From Aliarcobacter vitoriensis (GTDB taxonomy: Bacteria; Campylobacterota; Campylobacteria; Campylobacterales; Arcobacteraceae), in the NCBI RefSeq assembly GCF_003316695.1, contig NZ_PDKB01000016.1, forward strand, positions 1 to 59,095: a DNA stretch of 59,095 nucleotides, in the 5' to 3' direction. The position numbers and the translations under genes were made by a program. Positions 16,204-24,524 of this stretch are shown here, in pieces. The notes below the pieces were generated by a model, which made no database searches, was not told the DNA's origin, and was given only the letters and a program-made list of their open reading frames with translations. Position 1 is the first letter of the stretch, and the number at the start of each line of letters is the position of its first letter.

Positions 16204-16262
16204 ATCTATGTTTCCTAAAATAAAATCTTATATTCTACTTTAAGCACCATAAAAACTACATA

Positions 16263-16311
16263 TATAACACTTTGTTATACTATTGCAAAATGTAATCAAT
16301 TTAGCTATAAT
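16263..16311. promoter_or_regulatory. Divergent promoters sharing a -35 box, with palindromic operator
   Basis: Rightward (mor): TTGCAA 16283-16288, 17-bp spacer, TATAAT 16306-16311. TTGCAA is self-complementary; on the minus strand the same bases are followed after 16 bp by TATATA, a plausible leftward promoter for the TIR/AbiC-like operon. A perfect palindrome TATAACA-CTT-TGTTATA (16263-16279) lies in the leftward spacer/-10 area, a likely operator. Confidence 0.65.
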
Positions 16312-16341
16312 CTCCCATATTATTTTATAAAGGAGTTCATT

Positions 16342-16584
16342 TTGTTTACTATTGAAGATATAGCTGAAGCTGTAAAAAAAGGTGTACCAACTGAACAACT
16401 TTATAAAAAGTTTGGTGGATTTTCCGTATATATTCCTAAAGTTATGCCTGATTATGAAAAAAAGGTATTAGCTGAATTTAACGGATATAATCATGCTACC
16501 CTTGCTACAAAATACAATGTAAGTATGAATACTATATATAAAATTATAAGAGATCATAAACCAAAACAAGCAAAACTTTTTTAA
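16342..16584 (+). CDS. Mor-family transcription activator
   Basis: 80 residues. GGFSVYIPK (residues 25-33) is the Mor/C family beta-strand linker (consensus GGxxxYIP), and the C-terminal half is an HTH (HATLATKYNVSMNTIYKIIRDH). Mu Mor is 129 aa; this protein lacks part of the N-terminal dimerisation region. It should activate middle or late phage promoters. AAGGAG precedes the start codon at 16342 (TTG). It has its own sigma70-like promoter and its stop overlaps the end of the convergent gpG-like gene. Confidence 0.85.
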   Translation: MFTIEDIAEAVKKGVPTEQLYKKFGGFSVYIPKVMPDYEKKVLAEFNGYNHATLATKYNVSMNTIYKIIRDHKPKQAKLF

Positions 16585-17096
16585 GTTCTTTTCTTTTCAT
16601 CTAATAAATAATCTGTTATATCTTCTATTAATTCATCTTTTAATTTTGTTGGTAAGTCTAAAGAATCAGTAAAAGGCATATATCTTCTTTGTTTAATATT
16701 CCTCTTATTGTCCCCAAAAAAATGTGTTGCTGCATATACCTTACTTGCATATATTTCTGAACTATCTTTTGTTGCTTCATAATCTATTGATTTAAATAGA
16801 TCACCTTCTTTGATTAATAGTCTTTTTTTATCAATTTTGTTTTTAAAACTCTTTGTATGGCTTTTCTTATTTTTAGTAAATGCTTTCTTTTTACCACCAG
16901 TTTGTGCAAAAAGAGAAGTAGAGCTTATAGGACTCCAAGCTCTACTTGTTATAGGATCTTGTTCCTTCTCAAAACTCTCTAAAGATACTCTTTTGACTTT
17001 TTCCCCAATAGTGTGCATAATAGGTTTTAAATTTTTTGTTTTATCTTTAATGCTGGTTAAATAATCCTCTAATTCTTGAATATTTACTTCAATCAT
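16581..17096 (-). CDS. Phage virion morphogenesis protein (Mu gpG-like)
   Basis: 171 residues. The opening helices, the FEKEQDPITSRAWSPIS segment (family consensus ...F...DPxGxxWxPL), the LxxxGxLxxSI-type stretch (KEGDLFKSIDYEA) and YAATHFFG...RRYMPF match the phage virion morphogenesis/tail completion family. It helps join head to tail or stabilise the tail end. It is the last gene of the leftward head operon; AAGGAATT lies before its ATG. The tRNA-like element separates it from the gpF gene. Confidence 0.82.
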   Translation of the reverse strand: MIEVNIQELEDYLTSIKDKTKNLKPIMHTIGEKVKRVSLESFEKEQDPITSRAWSPISSTSLFAQTGGKKKAFTKNKKSHTKSFKNKIDKKRLLIKEGDLFKSIDYEATKDSSEIYASKVYAATHFFGDNKRNIKQRRYMPFTDSLDLPTKLKDELIEDITDYLLDEKKRT

Positions 17097-17112
17097 TGTA
17101 TAATTCCTTACT

Positions 17113-17185
17113 AAGATAGATGTACACTTAAGTGGTAAAGTGGCAGGTAACTGTGTTTGTGTATTCGAAATGCACCATCTATCTT
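17113..17185 (+). ncRNA. tRNA-like cloverleaf with shortened anticodon arm (unassigned)
   Basis: A 10-bp outer stem (17113-17122 with 17176-17185, perfect) encloses, on the plus strand, a D-arm-like hairpin CACT...AGTG with an AGTGGTAA loop (17125-17142), a tiny GCAG-GTAA-CTGT hairpin (17143-17154), and a 5-bp T-stem with the canonical TTCGAAA T-loop (17159-17175). The T-stem is directly followed by the 3' acceptor strand, as in tRNA. Only about 16 nt separate D- and T-arms, too short for a normal 17-nt anticodon arm plus variable loop, so it cannot be a standard decoding tRNA. A T7 run follows on the plus strand, so it might also work as a terminator against rightward transcription. It is antisense to the head operon. 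Confidence 0.5.
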
Positions 17186-18399
17186 TTTTTAATTAATATA
17201 TAAATTCCACTTTTTATATTTCCAATTATGTTACTACTTTGTACTTTGCCAGTAGTTACAATTCTGTTGTACTCTTGTGTTTTTGATATATAATTTATCT
17301 CTATTACGATTTTAATATCTTTATCTAGATAGTCATTAAAAATATATAAGATATTTTGGTGAACTGTGTCATATAAAATCATATCAGGGTTGTTTAATGT
17401 AATAGGAATATTTCTAATATCTTCTAAGCTTAATGCAGTTTCTTTTTTGATTTTAACCTCTCTTTGCATGTGAGTTAAAGCTTTTTTATCTAAAAATATA
17501 TGTGGAGTAATTGGAATTAGATTTTTTGTTTTTAAGAAGTTAAAAACTTCAAAACTTATTATACCTGCTGGAATAATGTTTTTATAATAGCTTTTGTCTT
17601 TTGATACTTCATCTACGAACTCTTGATAGTTTTTTAATCTATCAAAAGAGCTTATATCATCTAGTGCTTTATTGATTATATTATCACTATTAAATTTTAA
17701 GGCTTGTAAATAGTAGGCATTTTCTAAACTCTCAATAGATAGATGTCTTACATCATAAGCAAAATCATTTTTTATATGCCCTGTATAATCTTTGGTATCT
17801 AATACTAAACCTAATCTTTCTAAATCTTTTTTACTTAGAGATATAACATAACATTCACAACCAAATCCATTTGGTGGGTAATATGTAGCCCAAAATTTGT
17901 CATTTCTATGTTTTACCATATTGTGTAAAGCTTTATGATCTATTCTTCTATTATTTCCATATAGTAGGGATTTGTATTGTATAAACTCATTTGTACTACT
18001 ATAAATATTATTAGCACTTCCAACAGCATAAGCCATTCTAGTATTTGTATGAAATATAACTCTTAGCCTTCTTGAACCAATATAAAACTCTTTTATCTCT
18101 CCTGTATTTGGATTTATGGCTTCTTGCTTTCCATACCATCCTTTTTTAATTAACGTTTGTTTTATCTCTCTCTTCCATTTATCAAAACTTTTTCCATCTT
18201 TAAGACTACTAACTAAAGATTTTTGAATATCCTCCAATAGATCTAGTTTTGATATTTTAGCAACTGTAAACGCTTTATGATGAGCCTCTTTTTGAATATC
18301 TTTATAATCAAAACTAAGCTCTACATTTTTATCTTTTAAATATTTTATTGTATTTTCAGGGCTTGTACTAAAGTTTAGTTTGTGAAACACTTTAGGCAT
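17179..18399 (-). CDS. Mu gpF-like head morphogenesis protein with C-terminal nuclease-like domain
   Basis: 406 residues. Residues 50-230 carry the Mu gpF/SPP1 gp7 pattern: FHTNTRMAYAVGSAN, YKSLLYGNNRRIDHKALHNMV and YYPPNGFGCECYVISLSK with the paired CxC. This minor head protein is probably ejected with DNA or acts at the portal. Residues ~300-406 form an extra domain (LTHMQREVKIKKETAL, IPITLNNPDMILYDTVHQNILYIF, YNRIVTTG) resembling the phage-Barnase/EndoU/ColicinE5-RelE-like nuclease domains fused to such proteins. Whether that domain is active cannot be judged. Its ATG overlaps the portal stop by 8 nt. Confidence 0.82.
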   Translation of the reverse strand: MPKVFHKLNFSTSPENTIKYLKDKNVELSFDYKDIQKEAHHKAFTVAKISKLDLLEDIQKSLVSSLKDGKSFDKWKREIKQTLIKKGWYGKQEAINPNTGEIKEFYIGSRRLRVIFHTNTRMAYAVGSANNIYSSTNEFIQYKSLLYGNNRRIDHKALHNMVKHRNDKFWATYYPPNGFGCECYVISLSKKDLERLGLVLDTKDYTGHIKNDFAYDVRHLSIESLENAYYLQALKFNSDNIINKALDDISSFDRLKNYQEFVDEVSKDKSYYKNIIPAGIISFEVFNFLKTKNLIPITPHIFLDKKALTHMQREVKIKKETALSLEDIRNIPITLNNPDMILYDTVHQNILYIFNDYLDKDIKIVIEINYISKTQEYNRIVTTGKVQSSNIIGNIKSGIYILIKKR

Positions 18400-19780
18400 T
18401 TAAACTTCCAGATATAGTCGCATTAAACATATAATTTTCAATAAGGCTTTCTAAACTATCTAAATTTAGATTTTCATACTCTTGAGAGATAATTAAAATA
18501 GCCTCTTGATAGCTATCGGCTTTTTGCATTATGTTCTCTATATTTTTTAAAATATCATCTTCTGTATTTTTAGTATCAAGTTTATTTAACTGAATATCAA
18601 GTTCTGAATTGGCAAGTTTTTTATTAAATTCTACGAATTTGTAGTTTTTATCTATGTTATTGTTCTTTGGCTTTTGTTCGCTTTGTGCCTGATTATACTG
18701 AGTAGAACTTTCATATATCAATGAAAACTTCGGATACTCTTTAATATTATTAAAATTTAAGTCACATATTTTTTTTATAAGTTCATTTATAGTGTCGCTA
18801 ACTAGTTTCATATCTGCTTCATGATAAGAGTCTTTTATACTGTTATGAACATTATCCCTTGCAAAACTTCCACTAGTATTTGAAGAGCTAGATATACTAC
18901 CTCCTAAAATTATATGTGTTATAGCATTATCACAATATTTAATAAAGTTTAAAAACATATCACTTGAGGCTTTACCTTCTACCAATGATACTTTGTCATC
19001 TTTTCCAAAAACTCCAGCACTTCCACTTCTTAACTCTAAAACTTGCTCCATCATCTCTAAAATAGTATCTTTATCATTTGAGTTTGAATTTACTATAATT
19101 GGAGGAACTCCTAAAAGCTCACAATAATTCATACTCTGACCAACAATAAAATGTTTAATAGTAAAAATCCAAATAAGAGTTGATAAAATAGAGTAATCTA
19201 AAATATCACCAGAACTCATTTTGTGAGTATGTAGTAAAAACTTATAGCTATAATCATCTAAATAGTATTTATTTAATTTATTGTCCTGTACAAATAAGCC
19301 TTTTTTATCATCTAGTTGTACTAAAATTTGTTGTATAAAATTAAATTTTGTAGGTAAAAAGTAAGTAACACCATCTATGCTTTTTGAATCCCAAATTAAA
19401 TCTATTAGAGAGTATCCATATTCAATACCTGAGTTTATATCTGCTAAAAGTGAAGTTAGCTTTATATTTAAAAAATAGTTTTCAATAAAGTTTAATATTC
19501 TTTTATCTTTACCATCTATTTTATATTTTGCACCAATTATTTCAACTTGTCGTTCTTTTAAATCTCCACTTATTTGCCAATCTCTTTTGAGCATGGTTCT
19601 ATATAATTTCATTGTTTGAGTGAAGTTTTGGTTATTTAGAATATCTTTAACAGTACCTATATTTATATCATTAAATATTGTTGCTTTTGAACTATAATTT
19701 ATACCTTTTATAACAATCTTTTCATTTAAAGTTTGTTTCTCTTTTTGTATTGTTTTATTCTTTCTTTTTTTATTTATCAT
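18392..19780 (-). CDS. Portal protein, Mu gp29-like (DUF935)
   Basis: 462 residues. The segments KLYRTMLKRDWQISGDLKERQVEIIGAK-like (about 60-90), EYGYSLIDLIW (about 123-133) and STSGSFARDNVHNSIKDSYHEAD (about 300-325) follow the DUF935 portal family. It forms the dodecameric ring at one capsid vertex for DNA packaging and tail attachment. A lysine-rich N-terminus precedes the core. It starts 3 nt after the large terminase stop and overlaps gpF by 8 nt. Confidence 0.85.
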   Translation of the reverse strand: MINKKRKNKTIQKEKQTLNEKIVIKGINYSSKATIFNDINIGTVKDILNNQNFTQTMKLYRTMLKRDWQISGDLKERQVEIIGAKYKIDGKDKRILNFIENYFLNIKLTSLLADINSGIEYGYSLIDLIWDSKSIDGVTYFLPTKFNFIQQILVQLDDKKGLFVQDNKLNKYYLDDYSYKFLLHTHKMSSGDILDYSILSTLIWIFTIKHFIVGQSMNYCELLGVPPIIVNSNSNDKDTILEMMEQVLELRSGSAGVFGKDDKVSLVEGKASSDMFLNFIKYCDNAITHIILGGSISSSSNTSGSFARDNVHNSIKDSYHEADMKLVSDTINELIKKICDLNFNNIKEYPKFSLIYESSTQYNQAQSEQKPKNNNIDKNYKFVEFNKKLANSELDIQLNKLDTKNTEDDILKNIENIMQKADSYQEAILIISQEYENLNLDSLESLIENYMFNATISGSLNA

Positions 19781-19783
19781 TGT

Positions 19784-21382
19784 TTAATACCTTTTTTTTA
19801 AATAGTTAAATTTGTTTTTTAAAGATTGTTGAACTTTTTTTACATCTTTGAAGTTTGCAGTTTTGTATCTTGCTACTCTGTAAGCCATTTCACCACTATC
19901 AGGAGCATCATCATGTTTTGCTTTTGGATATTTAATATATTGTTCGTTGTAAGCTTTCATATTTGGATTAAATAGGATTGTTCCATCATTTACATTTGGT
20001 GCAATAGACTCTATTCTTAGTGCTTTTCCAGCTTCACTATTTGCCAATGGAGTTACTGGGAAATGTATCTTTTCTTTTATGGCTTTTTTCTGAACAGTAT
20101 CTTTATAGTACTCTTGAAACTGTACGATTTCAAAACCTATGTTTTGTAGATAGTAAGTTTGTGCATATTTAAGCATTCTTATAGTTACTTCATCAGGGTG
20201 AATTCTCGCTATAAAGCCATCAACTATAAAATATTTATTTAAACTAGGAGAGAATCCTAAAATTGTAATAGCAGCAAAATCTCCTTTAGTTTTTCCCAAT
20301 GCAGAGTCTACTCCCATGTAATAAACTAAATCAGCTGGTAAATAAGAGTAGTATTGCATTTTGAATATTTGAGAAGCTTCATCATGTGAGCTCATTTGTA
20401 TCTCTTCATTGAAGGCTTTTGGATCTTCAAAATAGTCTAACATTAAAGAGAATATTACGGGATAATCCATATCTATACCTAAACTTAACCAGCTTGTGTC
20501 ATCTACTTTTAATCCTTCTTGTAAAAGTTCTATGTTTTCTAAATAGAATGAGTATGCCTTTTTAATATCACTATTTTTTGCAATACCATATAGCTTTTCC
20601 CATAAATCAATATTTTTAGGAAATGTTATAATCCCTGGATAGATGTGTGTAGATACATCTACTCTTTGACTTAATCTCATAAGTGGGGAATCATAGTGCA
20701 AGACAGTTCCTAGAAACCAAATATTGTAAGGTTTATTTCTATTAGAAAGCTTGAATAATACTTTTATAATCCACTTATAAAGCTTATCTCTTTGATCTGG
20801 ATTTTCTATATTTACATCATTTTCCAAGTCATCACAATAAATATCATCTGGTCTTGAACCCATAAAGTTTTTACCTCTTATTCTTGTTCCACTTCCAAAG
20901 GCTTGATACTTTATAAAATGTCCTTCAATATTTACAATAAAAACTTTTGCTTTCCATACCCAACCTTTTTGAATTAAGAAATCAGCTTTGAGCCTTTTGT
21001 TCTCTTCAAATTCTAGTTGTATTGCTTCTAAGTTTTCAGTTGCTAGTTCTGCACCATCACTTACTTGAATAGCATACTTATGTATTTTTCTGATACTCCT
21101 CCACATACATAAAGCTCGTGAACCCATTGTTGTTTTTGCACTACCTCTAAATGCCAAGAACTCATTTATTCTATTTTTTTCAAACTCTTTTATATCTTTA
21201 TAAAACTCTTTTCTAAATGAAGAAGTCTCTTTTTTATTATGATCTAAATAGTGTGGAAGATAGTTTTCTACAAAAAATCTAAACTCATTTTTTGCTTTCT
21301 CTACTCTTTTATTTTTTCCAGAGTCATTTTGAGCTTGTAATACTGCTAATCTATTTTTTAAGTCTGAATAATCTAATAACAT
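19784..21382 (-). CDS. Terminase large subunit, Mu gp28-like
   Basis: 532 residues. The N-terminal ATPase domain has a Walker A-like FRGSAKTT (about 78-85) and Walker B acidic residues in DDIYCDDLEND (about 179-189). The C-terminal RNase H-like nuclease has GVDSALGKTKGDFAAITIL (about 354) and a late Asp in DDAPDSGEMA. It packages phage DNA headful-wise into the prohead and cuts it, including the host flanks typical of Mu-like phages. It is in the leftward head operon with a 40-aa gene overlapping its start. Confidence 0.88.
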   Translation of the reverse strand: MLLDYSDLKNRLAVLQAQNDSGKNKRVEKAKNEFRFFVENYLPHYLDHNKKETSSFRKEFYKDIKEFEKNRINEFLAFRGSAKTTMGSRALCMWRSIRKIHKYAIQVSDGAELATENLEAIQLEFEENKRLKADFLIQKGWVWKAKVFIVNIEGHFIKYQAFGSGTRIRGKNFMGSRPDDIYCDDLENDVNIENPDQRDKLYKWIIKVLFKLSNRNKPYNIWFLGTVLHYDSPLMRLSQRVDVSTHIYPGIITFPKNIDLWEKLYGIAKNSDIKKAYSFYLENIELLQEGLKVDDTSWLSLGIDMDYPVIFSLMLDYFEDPKAFNEEIQMSSHDEASQIFKMQYYSYLPADLVYYMGVDSALGKTKGDFAAITILGFSPSLNKYFIVDGFIARIHPDEVTIRMLKYAQTYYLQNIGFEIVQFQEYYKDTVQKKAIKEKIHFPVTPLANSEAGKALRIESIAPNVNDGTILFNPNMKAYNEQYIKYPKAKHDDAPDSGEMAYRVARYKTANFKDVKKVQQSLKNKFNYLKKRY

Positions 21383-21495
21383 TTAAAAACCTTTTTAAAG
21401 CTATCTAAGACCCCTCTAAAAATGCTTAATTTGTTTTTGTCGTATCTTTTATTGATTTGAAGTAAAAAAGGCTTTAAGGCTAAAGTATGGCTCAT
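21373..21495 (-). CDS. Small coupled ORF between the terminase genes (40 aa)
   Basis: Start and stop fit a translational relay: its ATG overlaps the TGA of the small terminase gene (ATGA at 21492-21495), and its TAG lies 10 nt inside the large terminase gene. The product is basic (LLQINKRYDKNKLSIFRGVL) with no recognised family and no membrane segment. Without it there would be an unusual 109-nt gap in a packed operon, so it is likely real or needed for coupling. Confidence 0.45.
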   Translation of the reverse strand: MSHTLALKPFLLQINKRYDKNKLSIFRGVLDSFKKVFKCY

Positions 21496-22007
21496 TTTGA
21501 TTTTTTCACTTTTTCAACGGTTTTTACAACAATATCTTCAAAGTGTTCATTTAAAAAATCTATAAAATCATTTTTATTTTGTTCATCACAAAAATCTATG
21601 ATAGTATCAAGTACTAATCTTGAAGCTTTATCAGCTACTCCTTTGCAATCATTTACAGCAGGTCTTTTTAATTTGAAGTAATTTGTTGCAAAACTGTTTA
21701 GTTTTTCTAATCGAGCTTTTGGATCTTCTATTTGCTCTATACTATTTTTCTCATTTTCGAATGCATTAAATAGTGTTGTTAGAAATTGTTGCTGATTCTT
21801 TTCAAAATTCTCACTAGAAGTTAGGTTATTGTAATTTTTGTTTGATCTTATTTCATCCCAGTCTATACCTAAATCTTTATCTTTCTTTTTATGATAAGAG
21901 ACTGTTCCTCTGTTTATATTAAGCCTAGTAGCTATTTCACTATCTCCTAAACCATCCTCTATGTATAATTTTTTTATAACTGCCTTTTTACTTTTGTCTT
22001 TTGCCAT
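21492..22007 (-). CDS. DUF1804-family protein, probable small terminase subunit
   Basis: 171 residues. The N-terminal HTH (residues 8-40: KKLYIEDGLGDSEIATRLNI then RGTVSYHKKKDKDLGIDWDE) plus a helical middle and C-terminal charged helix matches DUF1804/Mu gp27-type proteins at this place in Mu-like head operons. It would bind phage DNA near the pac end and recruit the large subunit. It is the first gene of the leftward operon, reading away from the divergent late control region. Confidence 0.78.
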   Translation of the reverse strand: MAKDKSKKAVIKKLYIEDGLGDSEIATRLNINRGTVSYHKKKDKDLGIDWDEIRSNKNYNNLTSSENFEKNQQQFLTTLFNAFENEKNSIEQIEDPKARLEKLNSFATNYFKLKRPAVNDCKGVADKASRLVLDTIIDFCDEQNKNDFIDFLNEHFEDIVVKTVEKVKKSK

Positions 22008-22203
22008 TATTTACTTCTTTCATTTATGGAATGTTCTTCCATCTATTTCTACTTTTTAGTTGTAATTATAATCCTGTAAATACAGGCTATTAAAAAATGT
22101 AGTTTGTAATATTTTTGATATCAATTTTCCCAAAAATCTTAAAAAATTAGCTTTTCAAGAGGTGTCATAATTCTGTTTTAGAAAATTAGAAAGGAAAAAA
22201 AAG
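22008..22203. promoter_or_regulatory. Divergent late control region with perfect palindrome
   Basis: This gap separates the leftward packaging/head-completion operon from the rightward capsid/tail operon. It contains the perfect 14-bp palindrome CCTGTA-AA-TACAGG (22073-22086), roughly central. No strong -35/-10 pair stands out in either direction, as expected for activator-dependent late promoters; TTATAAT at 22067-22073 is a possible -10. Binding of the Mor-like activator here is inferred. Confidence 0.55.
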
Positions 22204-23034
22204 ATGAATGAACACTTGAGACGTCTTTTAGAACTAAACTATAAAGCTAAAGAGAAAGTACTTATCTCTCCTGTTGGTTCAGTAGTTGGTTTAGATGGTC
22301 GTACATTCAATATTGATGGTGCTATTGTTATTGAAAATACAAAATCAAATGGTATTGATTTGGTTTTTGAAGTAGATCATGGATTTGGTGAACATGGAGG
22401 AAAAGCAGCTGGTTGGTTTAAAGTTGATACTTTGGAATTGAGAGCTGATGGTATTTATGCATCTTTAGACACAACACCTTTAGGTGATGAATTAATTGAT
22501 AAAAAACTTTATAGATATGTAAGTCCAGCTTTTGTGATGGATAGAAATAAAGATGATAGATCAGTTTTAGCACTTGATAGTGTTGGACTTGTTAATAGAC
22601 CAAATCTAATAAAAGATGCTTTAAATTCTAAAGATCAAATACTAATTAAAGATTTGAACTCAAAAGTTGAGAATTTAGAACTTGAAAAAAATGAAGCTAT
22701 GAAAACAGTTGAAGCTACATCTAAAGAGTTAAGTGAGACAACTGATAAATTAACAGAAGCTAATAGTAAAGTTGAAAAAGTTGAAAAATCGTATGAAACA
22801 GCTTTAGAAGCAAATAAAAATCTAAAAATTGATTTAGCAGTTGAACAAAATAAAATTTTACCTAAAGATAGGGAGTTTTGTAAAAGCTTAAATGATGAGC
22901 AACTAGATAGTTACATTCAAAATAATGCAGGAAGCATACTAGCAAAAGAGTTAGGAAAAAATATAGATTTGAAAGAAAATAATAGCTCTAAGAATTTAAT
23001 AGATAAAGCAATAGCTGCTGGATCTAAAAAATAG
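22204..23034 (+). CDS. Mu gpI-like prohead protease fused to scaffold
   Basis: 276 residues. The N-terminal protease part has SPVGSVVGLDGRTFNID, FEVDHGF, GGKAAGWFKVD and YRYVSPAFVMDRN, the motifs of Mu I proteins. His at VDHGF and Ser at VSPAF are candidates for the catalytic pair. Residues ~150-220 are a coiled-coil scaffold region, with a C-terminal helix likely to bind the capsid protein. It assembles and matures the prohead. AAAGGA lies before the ATG. Confidence 0.85.
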   Translation: MNEHLRRLLELNYKAKEKVLISPVGSVVGLDGRTFNIDGAIVIENTKSNGIDLVFEVDHGFGEHGGKAAGWFKVDTLELRADGIYASLDTTPLGDELIDKKLYRYVSPAFVMDRNKDDRSVLALDSVGLVNRPNLIKDALNSKDQILIKDLNSKVENLELEKNEAMKTVEATSKELSETTDKLTEANSKVEKVEKSYETALEANKNLKIDLAVEQNKILPKDREFCKSLNDEQLDSYIQNNAGSILAKELGKNIDLKENNSSKNLIDKAIAAGSKK

Positions 23035-23046
23035 AAAGGATAAAAA

Positions 23047-23529
23047 ATGCAAAAGAATCAAGCGTATAAAGGCTTAAGTACAAGAGGTGTAACACAAGAT
23101 GATGTTATTTTAAAAGTAAATAAATCTCTTAGTGCAACAGTTATTCTAACTAAAGGACAAATAGCTGGTGTAGGAGAGTTACTTGTATCAAAAGATGGTG
23201 GTAAAACTTTTAGATTAGCATATAAGCAAGAGTTAAATGATGATGGAACATATATCAAAGAAGATGAAGTAGTACATGAAGGGATTATATACAAAGCTTT
23301 AAAAGACAATGTATCTATTGCAGATATAGAAGATAATACTTCTTGGAAAGAGCTAGGTAAGTATGTAGTAAATGGATCTTTAATGGTAACTTTCGAAAGA
23401 GAAGCTGTTGATGAACAAGAGAGTTTTAGGGCTGCTGTTATGGTAGATGGTGAGTTGTTATATACAAATTTAAAAAATAAAAATGAGCAGTCAAGAGTGG
23501 TTGCTTATCCAAATATTTTAATTAAATAA
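23047..23529 (+). CDS. Head decoration-like protein with carbohydrate-binding-type insert
   Basis: 160 residues. Outer parts (VTQDDVILKVNKSLSATVIL; SLMVTFEREAVDEQESFRAAVMVDGELL) resemble small decoration proteins between protease and capsid genes. A middle insert (VVHEGIIYKALKDNVSIADIEDNTSWKELG) looks like a CBM5/12-type module, common on phage surface proteins. It probably binds capsid trimers. Assignment is by position and motif, with no direct family certainty. Confidence 0.6.
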   Translation: MQKNQAYKGLSTRGVTQDDVILKVNKSLSATVILTKGQIAGVGELLVSKDGGKTFRLAYKQELNDDGTYIKEDEVVHEGIIYKALKDNVSIADIEDNTSWKELGKYVVNGSLMVTFEREAVDEQESFRAAVMVDGELLYTNLKNKNEQSRVVAYPNILIK

Positions 23530-23540
23530 AGGGATTTAAA

Positions 23541-24524
23541 ATGAAAGAGTTATTAAAACAGTTGATCGCTCAATGGGGGATTGTTGAAGCTGTAAAGATG
23601 ATAAACCAAATTGTTACACCAAATAACTATTTTGAGAAAAAGTTTTTTACAGATAAAGAGGGTAAATATGCTGATAATTTAGTTATCCCTATCATGAGAG
23701 GTGACACTATTATTATGGAAGCAATTCCAAGTGGAGCACCAAGACCAGTTACAGGAAATGAATCTATACATAAACTAAATGTTGAACTAGCAAGATTTGC
23801 TGATGAAGCATTAATTAGTGTTAAAGATTTAAAGCATTTGGCTAGTTTTAATGATGGTGACAAACAAGCTGAGGAGTTTGCAGTTATTATTGGTAGAAAA
23901 GCTGGGCTTTTAAAAAATAAATTTACAGCCACTAAAGAGTTTATGAGATTAGGTGCAATCTTAGGAACTGTTAGAGATGGGAGTGGTAAAACTTTATTTG
24001 AATTTAGAGATGAGAATATAGAATCTCTAAAACTTGGTTCAAATGTAAATCCTGAAGCAATCTTTGAAGAGTATGAAGATGATTTAGTTACAGAGTTTGG
24101 ATATACACCTGATTATATGATGCTAACAGATAGAGAGATGTATAACGGAATTTATCAATATGCTGTTGATAAAGGCTTAGTTAAATCTGGTCTTGTAAAA
24201 AAAGTAAAAATTGATGGTGTTACAGAGATTGATTATGCTGGTAGGTCTGTTAGACCTATTACAAATGCCTATGGCGATGTACATGGAAATCCTAGAAAAT
24301 TCATTGAAAATAAAAGAGGTATCTTGGTACCTGTTGGAGCTGATGGATTTAAAGAATATTTTACACATGCAGAACATATTGATGCAATAGATGGAGCACC
24401 AGCTGAATATTTCTCAAAAGTTGAAGAGATGAAAGATGGAGAAGGTGTGAAACTTATAGCTGAGAGTGTTTGTATTCCTATTAATACAAGACCTTATTCT
24501 GTTAGAAACGTAAAATGGAATTAA
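23541..24524 (+). CDS. Major capsid protein (lambda gpE-like family)
   Basis: 327 residues. FFTDKEGKYADNLVIPIMRG, then GAPRPVTGNESIHKLNVELARFADEALISVKDL and MLTDREMYNGIYQYAVDKG are consistent with the phage major capsid protein E (HK97-fold) family. It builds the icosahedral head. It directly follows protease/scaffold and decoration genes and overlaps the next gene by 10 nt. Confidence 0.82.
   Translation: MKELLKQLIAQWGIVEAVKMINQIVTPNNYFEKKFFTDKEGKYADNLVIPIMRGDTIIMEAIPSGAPRPVTGNESIHKLNVELARFADEALISVKDLKHLASFNDGDKQAEEFAVIIGRKAGLLKNKFTATKEFMRLGAILGTVRDGSGKTLFEFRDENIESLKLGSNVNPEAIFEEYEDDLVTEFGYTPDYMMLTDREMYNGIYQYAVDKGLVKSGLVKKVKIDGVTEIDYAGRSVRPITNAYGDVHGNPRKFIENKRGILVPVGADGFKEYFTHAEHIDAIDGAPAEYFSKVEEMKDGEGVKLIAESVCIPINTRPYSVRNVKWN

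Noticed and set aside
17113-17185. A normal functional tRNA gene
   Set aside because: The D- and T-arms are only about 16 nt apart, too short for a 7-nt anticodon loop on a 5-bp stem; reported only as tRNA-like.
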